From: Bradyrhizobium sp. cir1
GTDB taxonomy: Bacteria; Pseudomonadota; Alphaproteobacteria; Rhizobiales; Xanthobacteraceae
Direction: 5' to 3'
DNA length: 64,000 bases
Assembly (NCBI RefSeq): GCF_014198245.1
Contig: NZ_JACIHE010000023.1
Coordinates: forward strand, 1-64,000
Positions 1 through 10,090 of this stretch are shown here, piece by piece (position 1 is the first letter of the stretch; the number at the start of each line of letters is the position of its first letter). The position numbers and the translations under genes were made by a program. The notes under the pieces are model-generated. The model was not told the origin of the DNA, ran no database searches, and was given only the letters and a program-made list of their open reading frames with translations.

Positions 1-110
1 GCGGATAATCTGGCTCACGGACGGCTCCTGTGAATGGGTGTGTGACAACCTCATTCTGGCACACCTGATGCCGTAGGGGGCCGTCCACACCATCACCCCC
101 AGGAAGTGAT
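1..110 (-). mobile_element. Possible 5' end of an IS110-family element, cut by the window edge
   Basis: Reading the minus strand, a GTG start at 18..16 follows an AGGAG ribosome binding site (24-28) and encodes MSQIIR before the window ends. From memory, alphaproteobacterial IS110-family transposases begin with this peptide. Positions 19 to about 110 would then be the non-coding left end of the element. The adjoining palindromic repeat (123-245) has lost the partner unit that three of the other copies keep, which fits insertion next to or into the repeat. Only six codons are visible, so the identification is tentative. Confidence 0.35.
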
Positions 111-122
111 TGTGGGCGCGAG

Positions 123-245
123 GTGGTAACCACGAGTCTTCGTCAAACTGGATCCTGTGGCTATGGGTCCCGGATCAGCGCTCCGCCCTGGACAACGCTA
201 CGCGTTGCCAAGAGCTGCGCTTGTCCGGGACGACACCGATTGTGT
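123..245. repeat. Palindromic repeat family A, single right-hand unit
   Basis: It carries the family A signature CTATGGGTCCCGG, a variable stem and GTCCGGGACGAC, the same order as the right unit of the paired copies at 1568-1772, 7967-8148 and 9913-10080. The left unit expected upstream is missing. The remaining gap down to the gene at 353 shows nothing else except the ribosome binding site. Confidence 0.8.
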
Positions 246-352
246 GGTACGCCCTTCATACTAACGACCAACATGCAACGGATGGGCATGCGCGGGGTTC
301 TTCACTACTATCCGCGCGATTTCAAAACAGAAAACTGCTGGGAGCTAACAGA

Positions 353-1546
353 ATGAAATCACCCCTTTTGGCCGCCGTCGCAACCTCGGCTCTGCTGCTT
401 GCAGCACCGGCCTCTGCGCAGGGCGTCAAGATCGGCATCCTCAATGACCAGTCCGGCGTCTACGCCGATTACGGCGGCAAATGGTCGGTCGAAGCGGCCA
501 GGATGGCGATCGAGGACTTTGGTGGCGAGGTGCTCGGCCAGAAGATCGAGCTCGTCACCGCCGACCACCAGAACAAGCCGGATCTTGCGACTTCGATCGC
601 GCGGCGCTGGTACGACGTCGAGAACGTCGACATGATCACGGAGCTGACGACCTCGTCTGTCGCGCTCGCGATCCACGAGCTCTCCAAGGAAAAGAAGAAG
701 ATCGACATCGTCGTAGGCGCCGCGACCTCGCGCCTCACCGGCGATGCCTGCCAGCCTTACGGCTTCCACTGGGCCTATGATACGCATGCGCTCGGTGTCG
801 GCACCGGCGGTGCGCTGACCAAGGCCGGCGGCGACACCTGGTTCTTCCTCACCGCGGACTACGCCTTCGGCTACGCGCTGGAGAAGGACACCGCCGAGAT
901 CGTCACCGCCAATGGCGGCAAGGTGCTCGGCTCGGTGCGCGTGCCGCTCAACTCCTCGGATTTCTCCTCCTTCCTGCTGCAGGCGCAGAGCTCGAAGGCG
1001 AAGATCGTCGGCCTTGCCAATGCCGGCCTCGACACCACCAACTCGATAAAGCAGGCGTCCGAATTCGGCATCGTCGCCAGCGGCCAGAAGCTCGCCGGCC
1101 TCTTGATGACGCTCGCCGAGGTGAACGGCCTCGGCCTGCAGGCCGCGCAAGGCCTGGTGCTGACCGAAGGCTATTACTGGGATCTCAACGACAAGACCCG
1201 CCATCTCGGCGAACGCTTCCTCAAGAGCACCGGCCGGATGCCGAGCATGATCCACGCCGGCACCTATTCGTCGACGCTGAACTATCTCAAGGCCGTCAAG
1301 GCCGCCGGCACCAAGGATCCGGATGCCGTCGCCAGGAAGCTGAAGGAGCTGCCGGTCGACGACGATTTCGCGCAGGGCGGCAAGGTGCTCGAGAACGGCC
1401 GCATGGTCCACGACATGTACCTGTTCGAGGTCAAGAAGCCCTCGGAGTCGAAAAAGCCCTGGGACTATTACAAGCTGCTCGCCACCGTCCCCGGCGACAA
1501 GGCCTTCTTCACAGCCAAGGAAAGCGGGTGTCCGCTGACGAAGTGA
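353..1546 (+). CDS. ABC transporter substrate-binding protein, branched-chain amino acid type
   Basis: A 397-residue periplasmic binding protein of the Peripla_BP_6 (LivJ-like) fold. The ATG at 353 is preferred over an in-frame start further upstream. It has GGGAG at 340-344 and opens a clean Sec signal peptide (MKSPLLAAVATSALLLAAPASA, cleavage after residue 22 or 23), whereas the upstream extension would be translated through repeat DNA. It closely resembles the protein at 60044-61255: both share ADHQNK near the N-terminus, SDF(S/A)SFLLQAQSS in the middle and a C-terminal VKKP-E-S-Y-YK segment. Proteins of this subgroup often bind aromatic acids or amides rather than branched-chain amino acids. 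No permease or ATPase genes adjoin it, so the ligand is unknown. Confidence 0.88.
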   Translation: MKSPLLAAVATSALLLAAPASAQGVKIGILNDQSGVYADYGGKWSVEAARMAIEDFGGEVLGQKIELVTADHQNKPDLATSIARRWYDVENVDMITELTTSSVALAIHELSKEKKKIDIVVGAATSRLTGDACQPYGFHWAYDTHALGVGTGGALTKAGGDTWFFLTADYAFGYALEKDTAEIVTANGGKVLGSVRVPLNSSDFSSFLLQAQSSKAKIVGLANAGLDTTNSIKQASEFGIVASGQKLAGLLMTLAEVNGLGLQAAQGLVLTEGYYWDLNDKTRHLGERFLKSTGRMPSMIHAGTYSSTLNYLKAVKAAGTKDPDAVARKLKELPVDDDFAQGGKVLENGRMVHDMYLFEVKKPSESKKPWDYYKLLATVPGDKAFFTAKESGCPLTK

Positions 1547-1567
1547 GGGAAGAAGCACAGCGAGCAC

Positions 1568-1772
1568 CACACCCTCACTGTCGTCCCGGACAAGCGCAGC
1601 CCTTGGCAACGCGTAGCGTTGTCGAGGGCGGAGTGCAGATCCGGGACCCATAGCCACAGGCAGACGTGGTTACAGGGACTCGGAGTTACCATCTTGCGCC
1701 ACAACTTCTCTCTGTGGTTATGGGTCCCGGATCTGCGCTTACGCTTGTCCGGGACGACGGCGGAATGTGTGG
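1568..1772. repeat. Palindromic repeat family A, paired units
   Basis: The left unit (GTCGTCCCGGACAAGCG, a long stem, GATCCGGGACCCATA) and the inverted right unit (TATGGGTCCCGGATC to GTCCGGGACGAC) are joined by about 60 bases flanked by the inverted repeat CCATAGCCACAG / CTGTGGTTATGG. It sits between two convergent genes and probably acts as a bidirectional hairpin terminator. Confidence 0.85.
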
Positions 1773-1787
1773 TGGCAGCAGCCCGCC

Positions 1788-2174
1788 TCACACCAACCGC
1801 AACACCACCGCGCCCAGCGCCCCCGCCCACAGCGCGATTGCGGCGATGCCCTGGATCGCAAAGCCGGGGCCGCGCTTTGCCGCGGCCTGCGAATAGCCGA
1901 TGAAATAGACGATGCGGCCGATGATCCAGACCGCACCGAGTCCCGCTGCAATCGCGTCGCTGATATAGATCGCGAACAGCCAGAGCGCAGGAAGGACAAT
2001 CGGCATCCATTCCAGCGTGTTCATCTGGATACGGAAGGCGCGCTCGAAATCCGGGTGGCCCGACGTCGCCGGCACCTTGACACCGGTCTTGGTGCGCGAG
2101 CGCGATACGTTGATGCAGGTGAAGAAATAAAACGCGATCGCCAGCAGCGTGACGAGGACGGTGAGATGATACAT
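1788..2174 (-). CDS. MAPEG-family membrane protein
   Basis: A 128-residue integral membrane protein of the MAPEG family (membrane-associated proteins in eicosanoid and glutathione metabolism). Four hydrophobic segments are visible, near residues 3-22, 53-75, 77-95 and 103-127. The polar loop between the first two holds the FERAFRIQMNTLEW stretch typical of the family (FxRAxRxQxNxxE). Bacterial members include glutathione-dependent transferases and many proteins without a known substrate. It is a single gene on the minus strand; the family A repeat lies just past its stop and a different palindrome just upstream. Membership is clear; the enzymatic activity is not. Confidence 0.85.
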   Translation of the reverse strand: MYHLTVLVTLLAIAFYFFTCINVSRSRTKTGVKVPATSGHPDFERAFRIQMNTLEWMPIVLPALWLFAIYISDAIAAGLGAVWIIGRIVYFIGYSQAAAKRGPGFAIQGIAAIALWAGALGAVVLRLV

Positions 2175-2189
2175 TGCGAATTTCCCAAG

Positions 2190-2240
2190 AGCGTTTTCCA
2201 GCGAAGTGGATACCGGTTGGCGTAAAGAAAACGCGTCGAA
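2190..2240. repeat. Palindromic repeat family I
   Basis: About 50 bases beginning GCGTTTTCCAGCGAAGTGGA and ending in AAAGAAAACGCG. A near-identical copy lies at 39938-39987. The GCGTTTTC and GAAAACGC ends can pair. It sits just upstream of the MAPEG gene. Confidence 0.75.
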
Positions 2241-2264
2241 ACTGGAATCCAGGCGGACCGCGCT

Positions 2265-3347
2265 TCAATACCCGGTCAGCTCGAGATAGCCAACGCCGTC
2301 ATGCGTGCCGGCAAAGCTGATCGGCCCTTCCCAATAGGAGAAGCCGGTCCCCATCCAGGCGTTCGGATTGAGCGGCTTGCACAGAATCGAGAACGAGCGC
2401 GAGGGAATCGCGATCTGCCATTCCACCGGCAGCTTGCGTCCCGCAATCTCAGCCGTTGCCTTCGGAAGCATCTGGATGTCGCTGCCCGCGATCATCTGCG
2501 TCTCGCCTGAGGCGCTGATCCAGTTACCGAACGGATAGTCCTTGCCGTCCTTCTGCCGCAGCCGGTACAGCATCAGCTTGTCGCCGGATGCAAGATGCAG
2601 CGACAGCCAGTCCCAGCCGGTCTGATCGGCGTCGAGCGGCTGGCTGCTCCATTCCCGGTCCATCCAGGCCTGGCCGATCACATCGACCGGCTTGTCGTCG
2701 ATGCTGAGCGTGCCGCGCGCGCGGTAGAACGGCTGGCTGTAGTAGTACGACGCCTGTCCGCGTTCCGACTTGCGGCTGAAGCCGCGATCGCCCTGCAGCA
2801 CCATCGGACGATCGGCCTCCAGCGTCAGCGCGTAGCTGAAGTCTGTGCCCGAGGCTTTCAGCGTCAGCGGCGCCAGCGTGCGATCGTCGGTGCGCTCAAA
2901 ACCTTTCATCTCCCAATCGTCGATCCACGCTGCAAACGGCTTTGCCGTGACGCCGGCCTGCCCGATGCCGCCGCGTGAAAACAGCTCGTTGAAGCGGTGG
3001 GTGCCGGCGCGCGTCGCCGCGGCATGCGCCATCCAGATCTGCTGATTGGCCCAGCCTTCGCCTTGGGGGCCCGGCTGCGCCGCCTGGCGGAACAGCGTCC
3101 ATTGCAGGCCGCAGGCCGCGCCGCTGCTGTCGACGAGGTTTGCCGTGAGATACCACCACTCGATGCGAAACTCCGGATGCGGCCCGTGATCGGCTGGGAA
3201 GGCGAATGTCTTTCCCGGCGTGACCCTGGCAAAGCCGTCGGCGGTCTCGCCGAGCCCGGCATAGCCCTGCGCACTCGCGCGACGCGCGAGCGCGAGTGCG
3301 GCGATGCCGCCGGCGAACGCGCGCCGCGAGATTTTGTCAGCGCTCAT
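2265..3347 (-). CDS. AttH/CrtC-like exported lipocalin-fold protein
   Basis: A 360-residue exported protein of the AttH / carotenoid 1,2-hydratase-like family, annotated as predicted secreted hydrolase in many genomes. The start at 3347 opens a twin-arginine-like signal (SRRAFAGGIAALALARRASA). The family signature EWWYLTANL follows the leader and WSSQPL lies in the second half. The fold is a double lipocalin-like barrel; no activity has been shown for the AttH branch. Its first 11 bases overlap the end of the permease gene (3337-3347), and it completes an ATPase-permease-AttH operon, the order seen in the Agrobacterium att region. Binding or delivery of a lipid-like ligand with the neighbouring ABC transporter is an inference. 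Confidence 0.82.
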   Translation of the reverse strand: MSADKISRRAFAGGIAALALARRASAQGYAGLGETADGFARVTPGKTFAFPADHGPHPEFRIEWWYLTANLVDSSGAACGLQWTLFRQAAQPGPQGEGWANQQIWMAHAAATRAGTHRFNELFSRGGIGQAGVTAKPFAAWIDDWEMKGFERTDDRTLAPLTLKASGTDFSYALTLEADRPMVLQGDRGFSRKSERGQASYYYSQPFYRARGTLSIDDKPVDVIGQAWMDREWSSQPLDADQTGWDWLSLHLASGDKLMLYRLRQKDGKDYPFGNWISASGETQMIAGSDIQMLPKATAEIAGRKLPVEWQIAIPSRSFSILCKPLNPNAWMGTGFSYWEGPISFAGTHDGVGYLELTGY

Positions 3348-5795
3348 TGGCAAACACCTTGACGAGGTTCGCCGGCTGCATCCGCGCCAGCCGCAGCATC
3401 GGCAGCAGCGCGGCAAGCAGCGAGGCCAGCAGTGCGACCGCGACCAGCTCGATCAGCTGCAGCGGAAACACATGGAACGGCAGCCGCCAGCCGAACGCTT
3501 TCACGTTGACGATCGCAATCAGGCACCACGCCACCACCAGTCCGAGCGGCACGGCCAGCAGCGCCGTGAACAGCGCGACCGACAGCGTCTTGGTCAATTC
3601 GATCGCGGCAAGGCGCGGCCGCGTCAGGCCGATCGCCCACAGCGGCGCAAGCTGCGGCAGCCGGGAATTCGCCAGCGTCAGCAGGCTGGTCAGCAGCGCG
3701 ATGCCGGCGACGCCGAGCGTGAACGCATTCAGGGCCGAGGTGACTGCAAAGGTGCGGTTGAAGATGCGAATCGATTCCGCCTTCACCGTCGCCTGGTCCG
3801 CGACGCTGCGGTCGTCGAGCGCAAACTGCTTCTGCAGCGCCGCGATCAAACCCGGGATCTTGTCATGGGCGACGATCAGGCCGATCCGCGTCTGCGGCGT
3901 TTGCGGAAAGTGCCGGATCAGCGCCGCGACATTGACGGCGAGCTGCCCCTTGGGGTTGCCGTAATCGGCATAGATGCCGACGATGTCGAGCTCCCAGCTC
4001 CCGCCCGGCGCCGGCACCTCGATGACGTCGCCGACGCGTACGTTGAGGCGGCGGCTCAGCTGCTCGCTGATGAAGGCGGCATTGCCGGGGACGAGCTGCG
4101 TCCATGCGCGCGGTGCAGTCTCGAGCAGTGGCCAGCGCTCGCGATAGAGCGCGTGATCGGGCAGGCCGAGCAGCTCGACCGGCTGGCCCTGAATCTGCGC
4201 CTCCGCGCGCCCGCCCGACAGGATCGCCTGCACCTCGCTGCGCTCCTTCAGCCAGTTGCGGATCGCCGTCCCTTGCGCATTGTCGGAGGCGCTGATGTAG
4301 ACATCGGCCGCGAGCCGCCCGTTGAGCCAGCCGACGAAGGTGCGGCTGAACGTTTCCACCATGGTGGAGACCCCGACATTGACGGCGAGCGCGAGCAGCA
4401 GCGCCATCAGCGCGAGCGACAGCCCGGAGAGCTGTTGCCGGCTGTCGGCCCAGAACCAGCTCGCAAGCGGCCCCCGCGCGAGGCGCTGGCCCGTGAGCAG
4501 GAGGATGTCGAGGAACGCCGGCAGCATCAGCGCCGCACCGAGCATCAGCGCTGCGAGCACGCCAAAACCCGCGATCAGCGATTGACCATAGTGGAGCAGC
4601 AGCAGTGCGACCGCGAACACCATGCACGCCGCAGCGCTTTGCAGGATCAGCCAGCGGCGCTGCCGCTGCTGCCAGGCGCGAGGCTGCGCTGTGGCCAGCA
4701 CCGGCATCCGGATCGCCTTGATCAGGCTGGTCGCCGCCGCAACAAGCGCGCCCGCAACGCTGATGCCGATGCCCGCGAGCCACCATTCGCCTTGCAAGCT
4801 AAGCTGTCCCGGGATCTGCGCGCCATAGAGCCCGCGCAGCGACGCCGCGACATCGGGGAGCAGCGCAGCCGCGATGAAATAGCCGCAGACGAGCCCGATC
4901 AGGCCCGCGACCAGCGCCAGTGCCACCAGCTCGACCACCAGCACCGTATTGACCAGCCGCGCCGAGGCGCCGCAGGCCCGCAACGTGCGCAGCATCGGCA
5001 GCCGCTGCTCGAAGGCAAGACCTACGGCCGAATTGACGATGAAGAGGCCGACGAAGAAGGACAGCAGGCCGAAGGCGGTGAGGTTGAGATGGAAGCTGTC
5101 GGTGAGACGCTCCAGCTCCGTCTCCGCGGTCGGCTCCACCCGCTGCAATTGCTCGCCGACGACGCTCGCGAGCGGCGCCGGCTTGCCCTTCGGCTTGCCG
5201 ATCAGCAGCCGCGAGACCTGGTCCGGCTTGTTGAGCAGGCGCTGCGCCACACCGATGTCGACCACCAGCACGTCGGGCACCAGTTGCGGCTGCACGCGCA
5301 GCGGCGGCAGCTTTGCGCCGCTGCTGATCGGCGGTGCCGCGCCTTCCGTTTCCTGCAGGTCGCTCAGCGTCTCCCGCGCCACCAATGTCTGGCCTGGCGG
5401 AGCGACAAAGCTGTTCAGATCCGAGGCACCCAAGCGCGGCGCATTGCCGACATCGACCGGCAGCGTCACCGGCTCGATGCCGAGCAGCCGCACCGAATGC
5501 CCGTTGATCTGGACGCGGCCCTCCAGCACCGGCGATACCGGCCAGCCCGCGCGGCGAAGTTTTACGAACAGCTCCTGCGGGAACGTCGCTGCGTTGGGCG
5601 CGACCAGCATCGCCGTGCGCACGCCGCCAAAGGTCGCCGCGGCACGGTCATAGGCGTTGCGGGCCTGCTGGTTGATGGCCTGCACGCCGCTCCATAGCGC
5701 GGTCGCAGCGATCAGCCCGATCAGCAGCGTCGCGAACTGCATCCTGTGTCGCCGCCAATGGCTCAGGAGCACCGCGAGCACCCACAGCGCGCGTC

Positions 5796-5799
<4 letters not shown>
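3337..5799 (-). CDS. FtsX-like ABC transporter permease, two-domain
   Basis: An 820-residue permease with two FtsX/MacB-type modules. An N-terminal membrane helix (about residues 18-38) is followed by a large extracytoplasmic domain, then helices near 258-280, 305-335, 350-380 and 390-440, a second extracytoplasmic domain, and three C-terminal helices within the last 130 residues. This matches long LolC/E-type exporters that move lipids or lipoproteins away from the inner membrane. The start overlaps the stop of the ATPase gene in the sequence ATGA (5796-5799), and its own end overlaps the AttH-like gene, so all three are probably translationally coupled. The substrate is unknown. Confidence 0.88.
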
Positions 5800-6449
<650 letters not shown>

Positions 6450-6584
6450 GATTGATGCGCCGGACGGAATTTAACTCAATGTTGCGTAGCACACCTGCTG
6501 CGGAAATGCCGGGGTTGCGTTGGCTTTCAAGCCGTTGTTAGCTCCCAGGACGGCCAAATCAAAAAGTGCCGACAATAAAGACAT

Positions 6585-7943
6585 ATGGGGAGAATGATGA
6601 GCGCTCAAGGAACGCCCGAAATGGGCAGGACGGCAGGGGACTCCAGGGGTTTGGCAAAGCCAACGCCAAAGGGCGCCTGGACCGTTACATTTCTCCTCTT
6701 TCTCTTCATGGTCGTGAATTTCGCGGACAAGATCGTCGTCGGTCTCGCCGGCGTGCCGATCATGACCGACATGAAGCTCAACGCCGAGCAATTCGGCCTG
6801 CTCGGCTCCTCGTTCTTCTTCCTGTTCTCGATCTCGGCCATCGTGGTCGGCTTCATCGTCAACAAGGTGCCGACGCGCTGGGTGCTGCTGACGCTGGCCG
6901 TGATCTGGGCGCTAGCGCAGTTCCCGATGGTCGGCACCGTCTCCTTCACTACGCTCCTGATCTGCCGCATCGTGCTGGGCGCCGGCGAAGGTCCGGCCTT
7001 CTCGGTCGCCGCGCATGCGATCTACAAATGGTTCCCCGACGAGAAGCGCACGCTGCCGACCGCGATCCTGTCGCAGGGCTCTGCCTTCGGCGTCATCCTG
7101 GCGGTGCCGGCGCTGAACTGGGTCATCGTCAACCACTCCTGGCACTATGCTTTCGGCGCGCTCGGCGTCGTCGGCCTGATCTGGGTCGCGGCCTGGCTCG
7201 CGCTCGGCAAGGAAGGCCCGCTGGAGGACACCCAGGTCCTCGCCGTCACCGAGCCGAAGATTCCGTATGTGCAGCTCCTGACCTCGCGCACCTTCCTCGG
7301 CTGCGTGATCGCGACCTTCGGCGCCTATTGGGCGCTGTCGCTCGGCCTCACCTGGTTCACGCCCTTCATCGTCAAGGGGCTCGGCTTCTCGCAGAGCCAG
7401 GCCGGCTTCATCTCGATCCTGCCCTGGGTGTTCGGCGCCACGATCGTCATCCTCACGGGGTGGATCTCGCAGGTGATGATGGCGCGCGGCTACACCACGC
7501 GCATCTCGCGCGGCGTGCTCGGCTCGGTGCCGCTGATCATCGGCGGCCTGATCCTTGCGATGATGGCGCATGTGCAGGGCGCCGGCCTGCAGATCGCTGC
7601 GCTCGTCGTCGGCTCCGGCCTGTGCGGCGCGATCTATGTGGTCTGCCCGCCGATGCTCGGCGAGTTCACCCCGGCCTCGCAGCGCGGCGCGGTCATCGCG
7701 ATCTACGGCGCGCTCTACACGCTCTCGGGCATCATCGCGCCCAGCGTGATGGGCACCGTGATCCAGCGCGCCGGCAGCATGCTCGACGGCTACATGACCG
7801 GCTTCACCATCAATGCGGTGGTGATGGTCGGCTCCGGCGTCATCGGCCTGCTGCTGCTGTGGCCGAATACGGAGAAGGCCAGGCTGACGCGTGGTGCGGC
7901 TCCGCAAGGAGCGGCGCTGAAGGGCGCGGTCTCGCCGACGTAA
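6585..7943 (+). CDS. MFS transporter, anion:cation symporter-like
   Basis: A 452-residue major facilitator with about twelve hydrophobic segments. The first begins near residue 32 (TVTFLLFLFMVVNFADK). The N-terminal layout, including the VPIMTDMKLN loop and the motif-A-like GFIVNK segment, resembles the ACS family that takes up organic anions such as aromatic acids and dicarboxylates. Three in-frame ATGs lie close together (6585, 6594, 6597). The GGGGAGA at 6587-6593 could only serve the later ones, so the protein may start a few residues later. It is a single gene, divergent from the ABC operon, with a family A repeat directly after the stop. Confidence 0.85.
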   Translation: MGRMMSAQGTPEMGRTAGDSRGLAKPTPKGAWTVTFLLFLFMVVNFADKIVVGLAGVPIMTDMKLNAEQFGLLGSSFFFLFSISAIVVGFIVNKVPTRWVLLTLAVIWALAQFPMVGTVSFTTLLICRIVLGAGEGPAFSVAAHAIYKWFPDEKRTLPTAILSQGSAFGVILAVPALNWVIVNHSWHYAFGALGVVGLIWVAAWLALGKEGPLEDTQVLAVTEPKIPYVQLLTSRTFLGCVIATFGAYWALSLGLTWFTPFIVKGLGFSQSQAGFISILPWVFGATIVILTGWISQVMMARGYTTRISRGVLGSVPLIIGGLILAMMAHVQGAGLQIAALVVGSGLCGAIYVVCPPMLGEFTPASQRGAVIAIYGALYTLSGIIAPSVMGTVIQRAGSMLDGYMTGFTINAVVMVGSGVIGLLLLWPNTEKARLTRGAAPQGAALKGAVSPT

Positions 7944-7966
7944 GGGGGGCGCTGCCAGCCCCAACC

Positions 7967-8148
7967 ACACCTGTCGTCCCGGACAAGCGCGCCAAAAAGC
8001 GCGCGCAGATCCGGGACCCATAACCACAGGGAGTGGTTTGGAGCGAAGCCGGTAACTCCGAGTCTTCGCAAAACGATTGCTGCGGCGTATGGGTCCCGGC
8101 CCCCCGTGCGCAATTGCGCACTAGGCCGGGACGACACTGAATGTGTGG
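7967..8148. repeat. Palindromic repeat family A, paired units
   Basis: The left unit has the short stem core GCGCGCCAAAAAGCGCGCGC and the right unit the core GTGCGCAATTGCGCAC. Between them are CCATAACCACAG and a degenerate partner. The element fills the gap between two convergent genes (stops at 7943 and 8155) and is likely their shared terminator. Confidence 0.87.
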
Positions 8149-8154
8149 ACGCCC

Positions 8155-9870
8155 CTAGTTCACCCCCTGCGCCCCCCGAATCAGTTTCCCCGGCCTGCGC
8201 CCGGTCGCCTCGCCCTGCCGCCGCGTCACCACGCCCGACACGATCGTCGCATCATAGCCGTCGACATCCTGCAACAGCCGCCGCCCGCCGACCGGCAGGT
8301 CGTAATGCACCTTCGGCGGATGCAGGTGCAGGCGGTCGTAGTCGATCACGTTGACGTCGGCCTTGTAGCCGGGCGCGATCAGGCCGCGATCGGTGAGGCC
8401 GACCGAGAGCGCGGTCTTGCGCGACTGCGCCGCGACCACGAACGGGATCGTCAGCTTCTCGCCGCGGGTGCGGTCGCGCGTCCAGTGCGTCAGCAGATAG
8501 GTCGGGAAACTCGCATCGCAGATGATGCCGCAATGCGCGCCGCCGTCGGAGAGGCCCGGCACCGATTGCGGATCGAGCAGCATCTCGCGCGTCGCATCGA
8601 GATTGCCGTCGGAATAGTTGAGGAACGGCACGTAGAGCATGCCGCGCCCCTCGTCCGACAGCATAGCGTCATAGGCGAGCTCTTCCGGCTGGCGGCCTTG
8701 CCTGAGCGCCTGCGGCCCCAGCGCGTTCTCCGGCGGCTGCTCGTAATCGGGGGGATCGCCGAGCAGGAACATCTTGTCGTAGTTGGGCCGGAAGAACAGC
8801 GGATCGTCGGTCGCCGTCGCCGTCTCGCTGAGAATCGCCTTGCGCACGTCGGCTTGGCGCAGCCGCGCCAGCCGCTCCCCAAGCGGCAGATGTGCGATCG
8901 CCTTGTAGCTCGGATGGGTCTGGAACGGATTGCGCGACAGCTCGAGCCCGAGCAAGAGGCCGACGGGCCGTGCCGCAATCTGCGCGGTGATGGAAAGGCC
9001 GCGCCTGGCGGCCGCGTTGATCTCGTCCAGCGTCTGGCGCCAGCGGTTTGGCGATTTGTCGTTCTGCGTGATCGAGAACGAGATCGGGCACTTTGTGCTG
9101 TCGGCGACCCGCAGCATCATCGGCAGGTCTTCGTGGATCGTCGAGAGGTCGAGCACGAATTGCAGCACGCTGCGCCCCTGCCGATGCATCGCGCCGGCAA
9201 TCGCGGTGAGCTCGTCCTCGCCGGCCTTCAGGGTCGGCGTGAAATCGCCGGTCGAGGTGCGGTGGTTGAGCGTGCGCGAGGTCGAGAAGCCGAGCGCGCC
9301 GGACCGCACGGCCTCGCCCGCGAGCTTCGCCATCGCCGCATTGTCTTCCGCCGTCGAGGGATCGCGGCGCGCGCCGCGCTCGCCCATGACGTACACCCGG
9401 AGCGCCGCATGCGGCAGCTGCGCGCCGACATCGATGTCGAAATCGCGTTTGGAGAGCCAGTCCATGTAATCCGGAAAGCTCTCCCACGCCCAGGGAATGC
9501 CGGCGCTCAGCACCGGCTCGGGAATGTCCTCGACGCCCTCCATCAGCTGGATCAGGCGGGTGTGGTCGGAAGGCTTGCACGGCGCAAAGCCGACACCGCA
9601 ATTGCCCATGATCGCGGTGGTGACGCCGTTCTGCGAGGACGGCGTGATGTCCTGGCTCCAGGTCACCTGGCCGTCGTAATGGGTGTGCACGTCGACGAAG
9701 CCCGGCGTCACCAGTTTTCCGCGCGCGTCGATTTCTTCGCTGCCCTTGGCCGAGATCTTGCCGACCTCGCTGATTCTGCCGCCGGTGATTGCGACGTCGG
9801 CCTCGAACAGCTCGCCGCCGCTTCCATCCGCGACGGTGCCGCCGCGGATCACGAGATCAGGATTGCTCAT
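8155..9870 (-). CDS. N-acyl-D-amino-acid deacylase family amidohydrolase
   Basis: A 571-residue metal-dependent amidohydrolase of the D-aminoacylase family, which removes acyl groups from N-acyl-D-amino acids. The N-terminal beta-sandwich strand DLVIRGGTVADGSG leads into the metal-binding GFVDVHTHYDGQ (His62, His64). TTAIMGNCGVGF, a conserved family segment, follows near residue 90. The C-terminal part has GGAHCGIICD and the closing strand with GYKADVNVIDYD. The protein is longer than the best-studied D-aminoacylases (about 480-500 residues), as is usual in this subgroup. It stands alone between two family A repeats; an adjacent MFS gene could import or export its substrate, but they share no operon. 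Confidence 0.87.
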   Translation of the reverse strand: MSNPDLVIRGGTVADGSGGELFEADVAITGGRISEVGKISAKGSEEIDARGKLVTPGFVDVHTHYDGQVTWSQDITPSSQNGVTTAIMGNCGVGFAPCKPSDHTRLIQLMEGVEDIPEPVLSAGIPWAWESFPDYMDWLSKRDFDIDVGAQLPHAALRVYVMGERGARRDPSTAEDNAAMAKLAGEAVRSGALGFSTSRTLNHRTSTGDFTPTLKAGEDELTAIAGAMHRQGRSVLQFVLDLSTIHEDLPMMLRVADSTKCPISFSITQNDKSPNRWRQTLDEINAAARRGLSITAQIAARPVGLLLGLELSRNPFQTHPSYKAIAHLPLGERLARLRQADVRKAILSETATATDDPLFFRPNYDKMFLLGDPPDYEQPPENALGPQALRQGRQPEELAYDAMLSDEGRGMLYVPFLNYSDGNLDATREMLLDPQSVPGLSDGGAHCGIICDASFPTYLLTHWTRDRTRGEKLTIPFVVAAQSRKTALSVGLTDRGLIAPGYKADVNVIDYDRLHLHPPKVHYDLPVGGRRLLQDVDGYDATIVSGVVTRRQGEATGRRPGKLIRGAQGVN

Positions 9871-9912
9871 GTGCTTCTTCCCGTTTTGTTGTTCTTACCC
9901 GTTTTGTTTTGC

Positions 9913-10080
9913 CTGTCGTCCCGGACAAGCGCGCCAAAAGCGCGCGCAGATCCGGGACCCATAACCACAGAGAGATGTTTGGCGAAGACTCGGAGTGATC
10001 AGCTTCGCACCACAACTCCTCCCTGTGGTTATGGGTCCTGGCCCCCGTGCGCAATTGCGCACTAGGCCAGGACGACAATT
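9913..10080. repeat. Palindromic repeat family A, paired units
   Basis: Same arrangement as 7967-8148. The left stem core is GCGCGCCAAAAGCGCGCGC, the inverted repeat CCATAACCACAG / CTGTGGTTATGG is intact, and the right core is GTGCGCAATTGCGCAC with the variant GGGTCCTGG. It lies upstream of the deacylase and just past the stop of the MFS gene at 10091. Confidence 0.88.
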
Positions 10081-10090
10081 GAATCCTTGG

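Noticed and set aside
55..72. Near match to a sigma-54 promoter (TGGCAC-N5-ATGC)
   Set aside because: The -12 element is imperfect, it lies within the likely insertion-sequence end, and the next gene on that strand starts almost 300 bases away beyond a repeat.
3304..5697. 797-codon open frame on the plus strand
   Set aside because: It is entirely antisense to the FtsX-like permease; its translation is Arg/Gln/Asp-rich with no domain, as expected from the complement of a GC-rich gene.
8143..10065. 640-codon open frame on the plus strand
   Set aside because: Antisense to the N-acyl-D-amino-acid deacylase, which has clear catalytic motifs. The frame also runs through repeat DNA.
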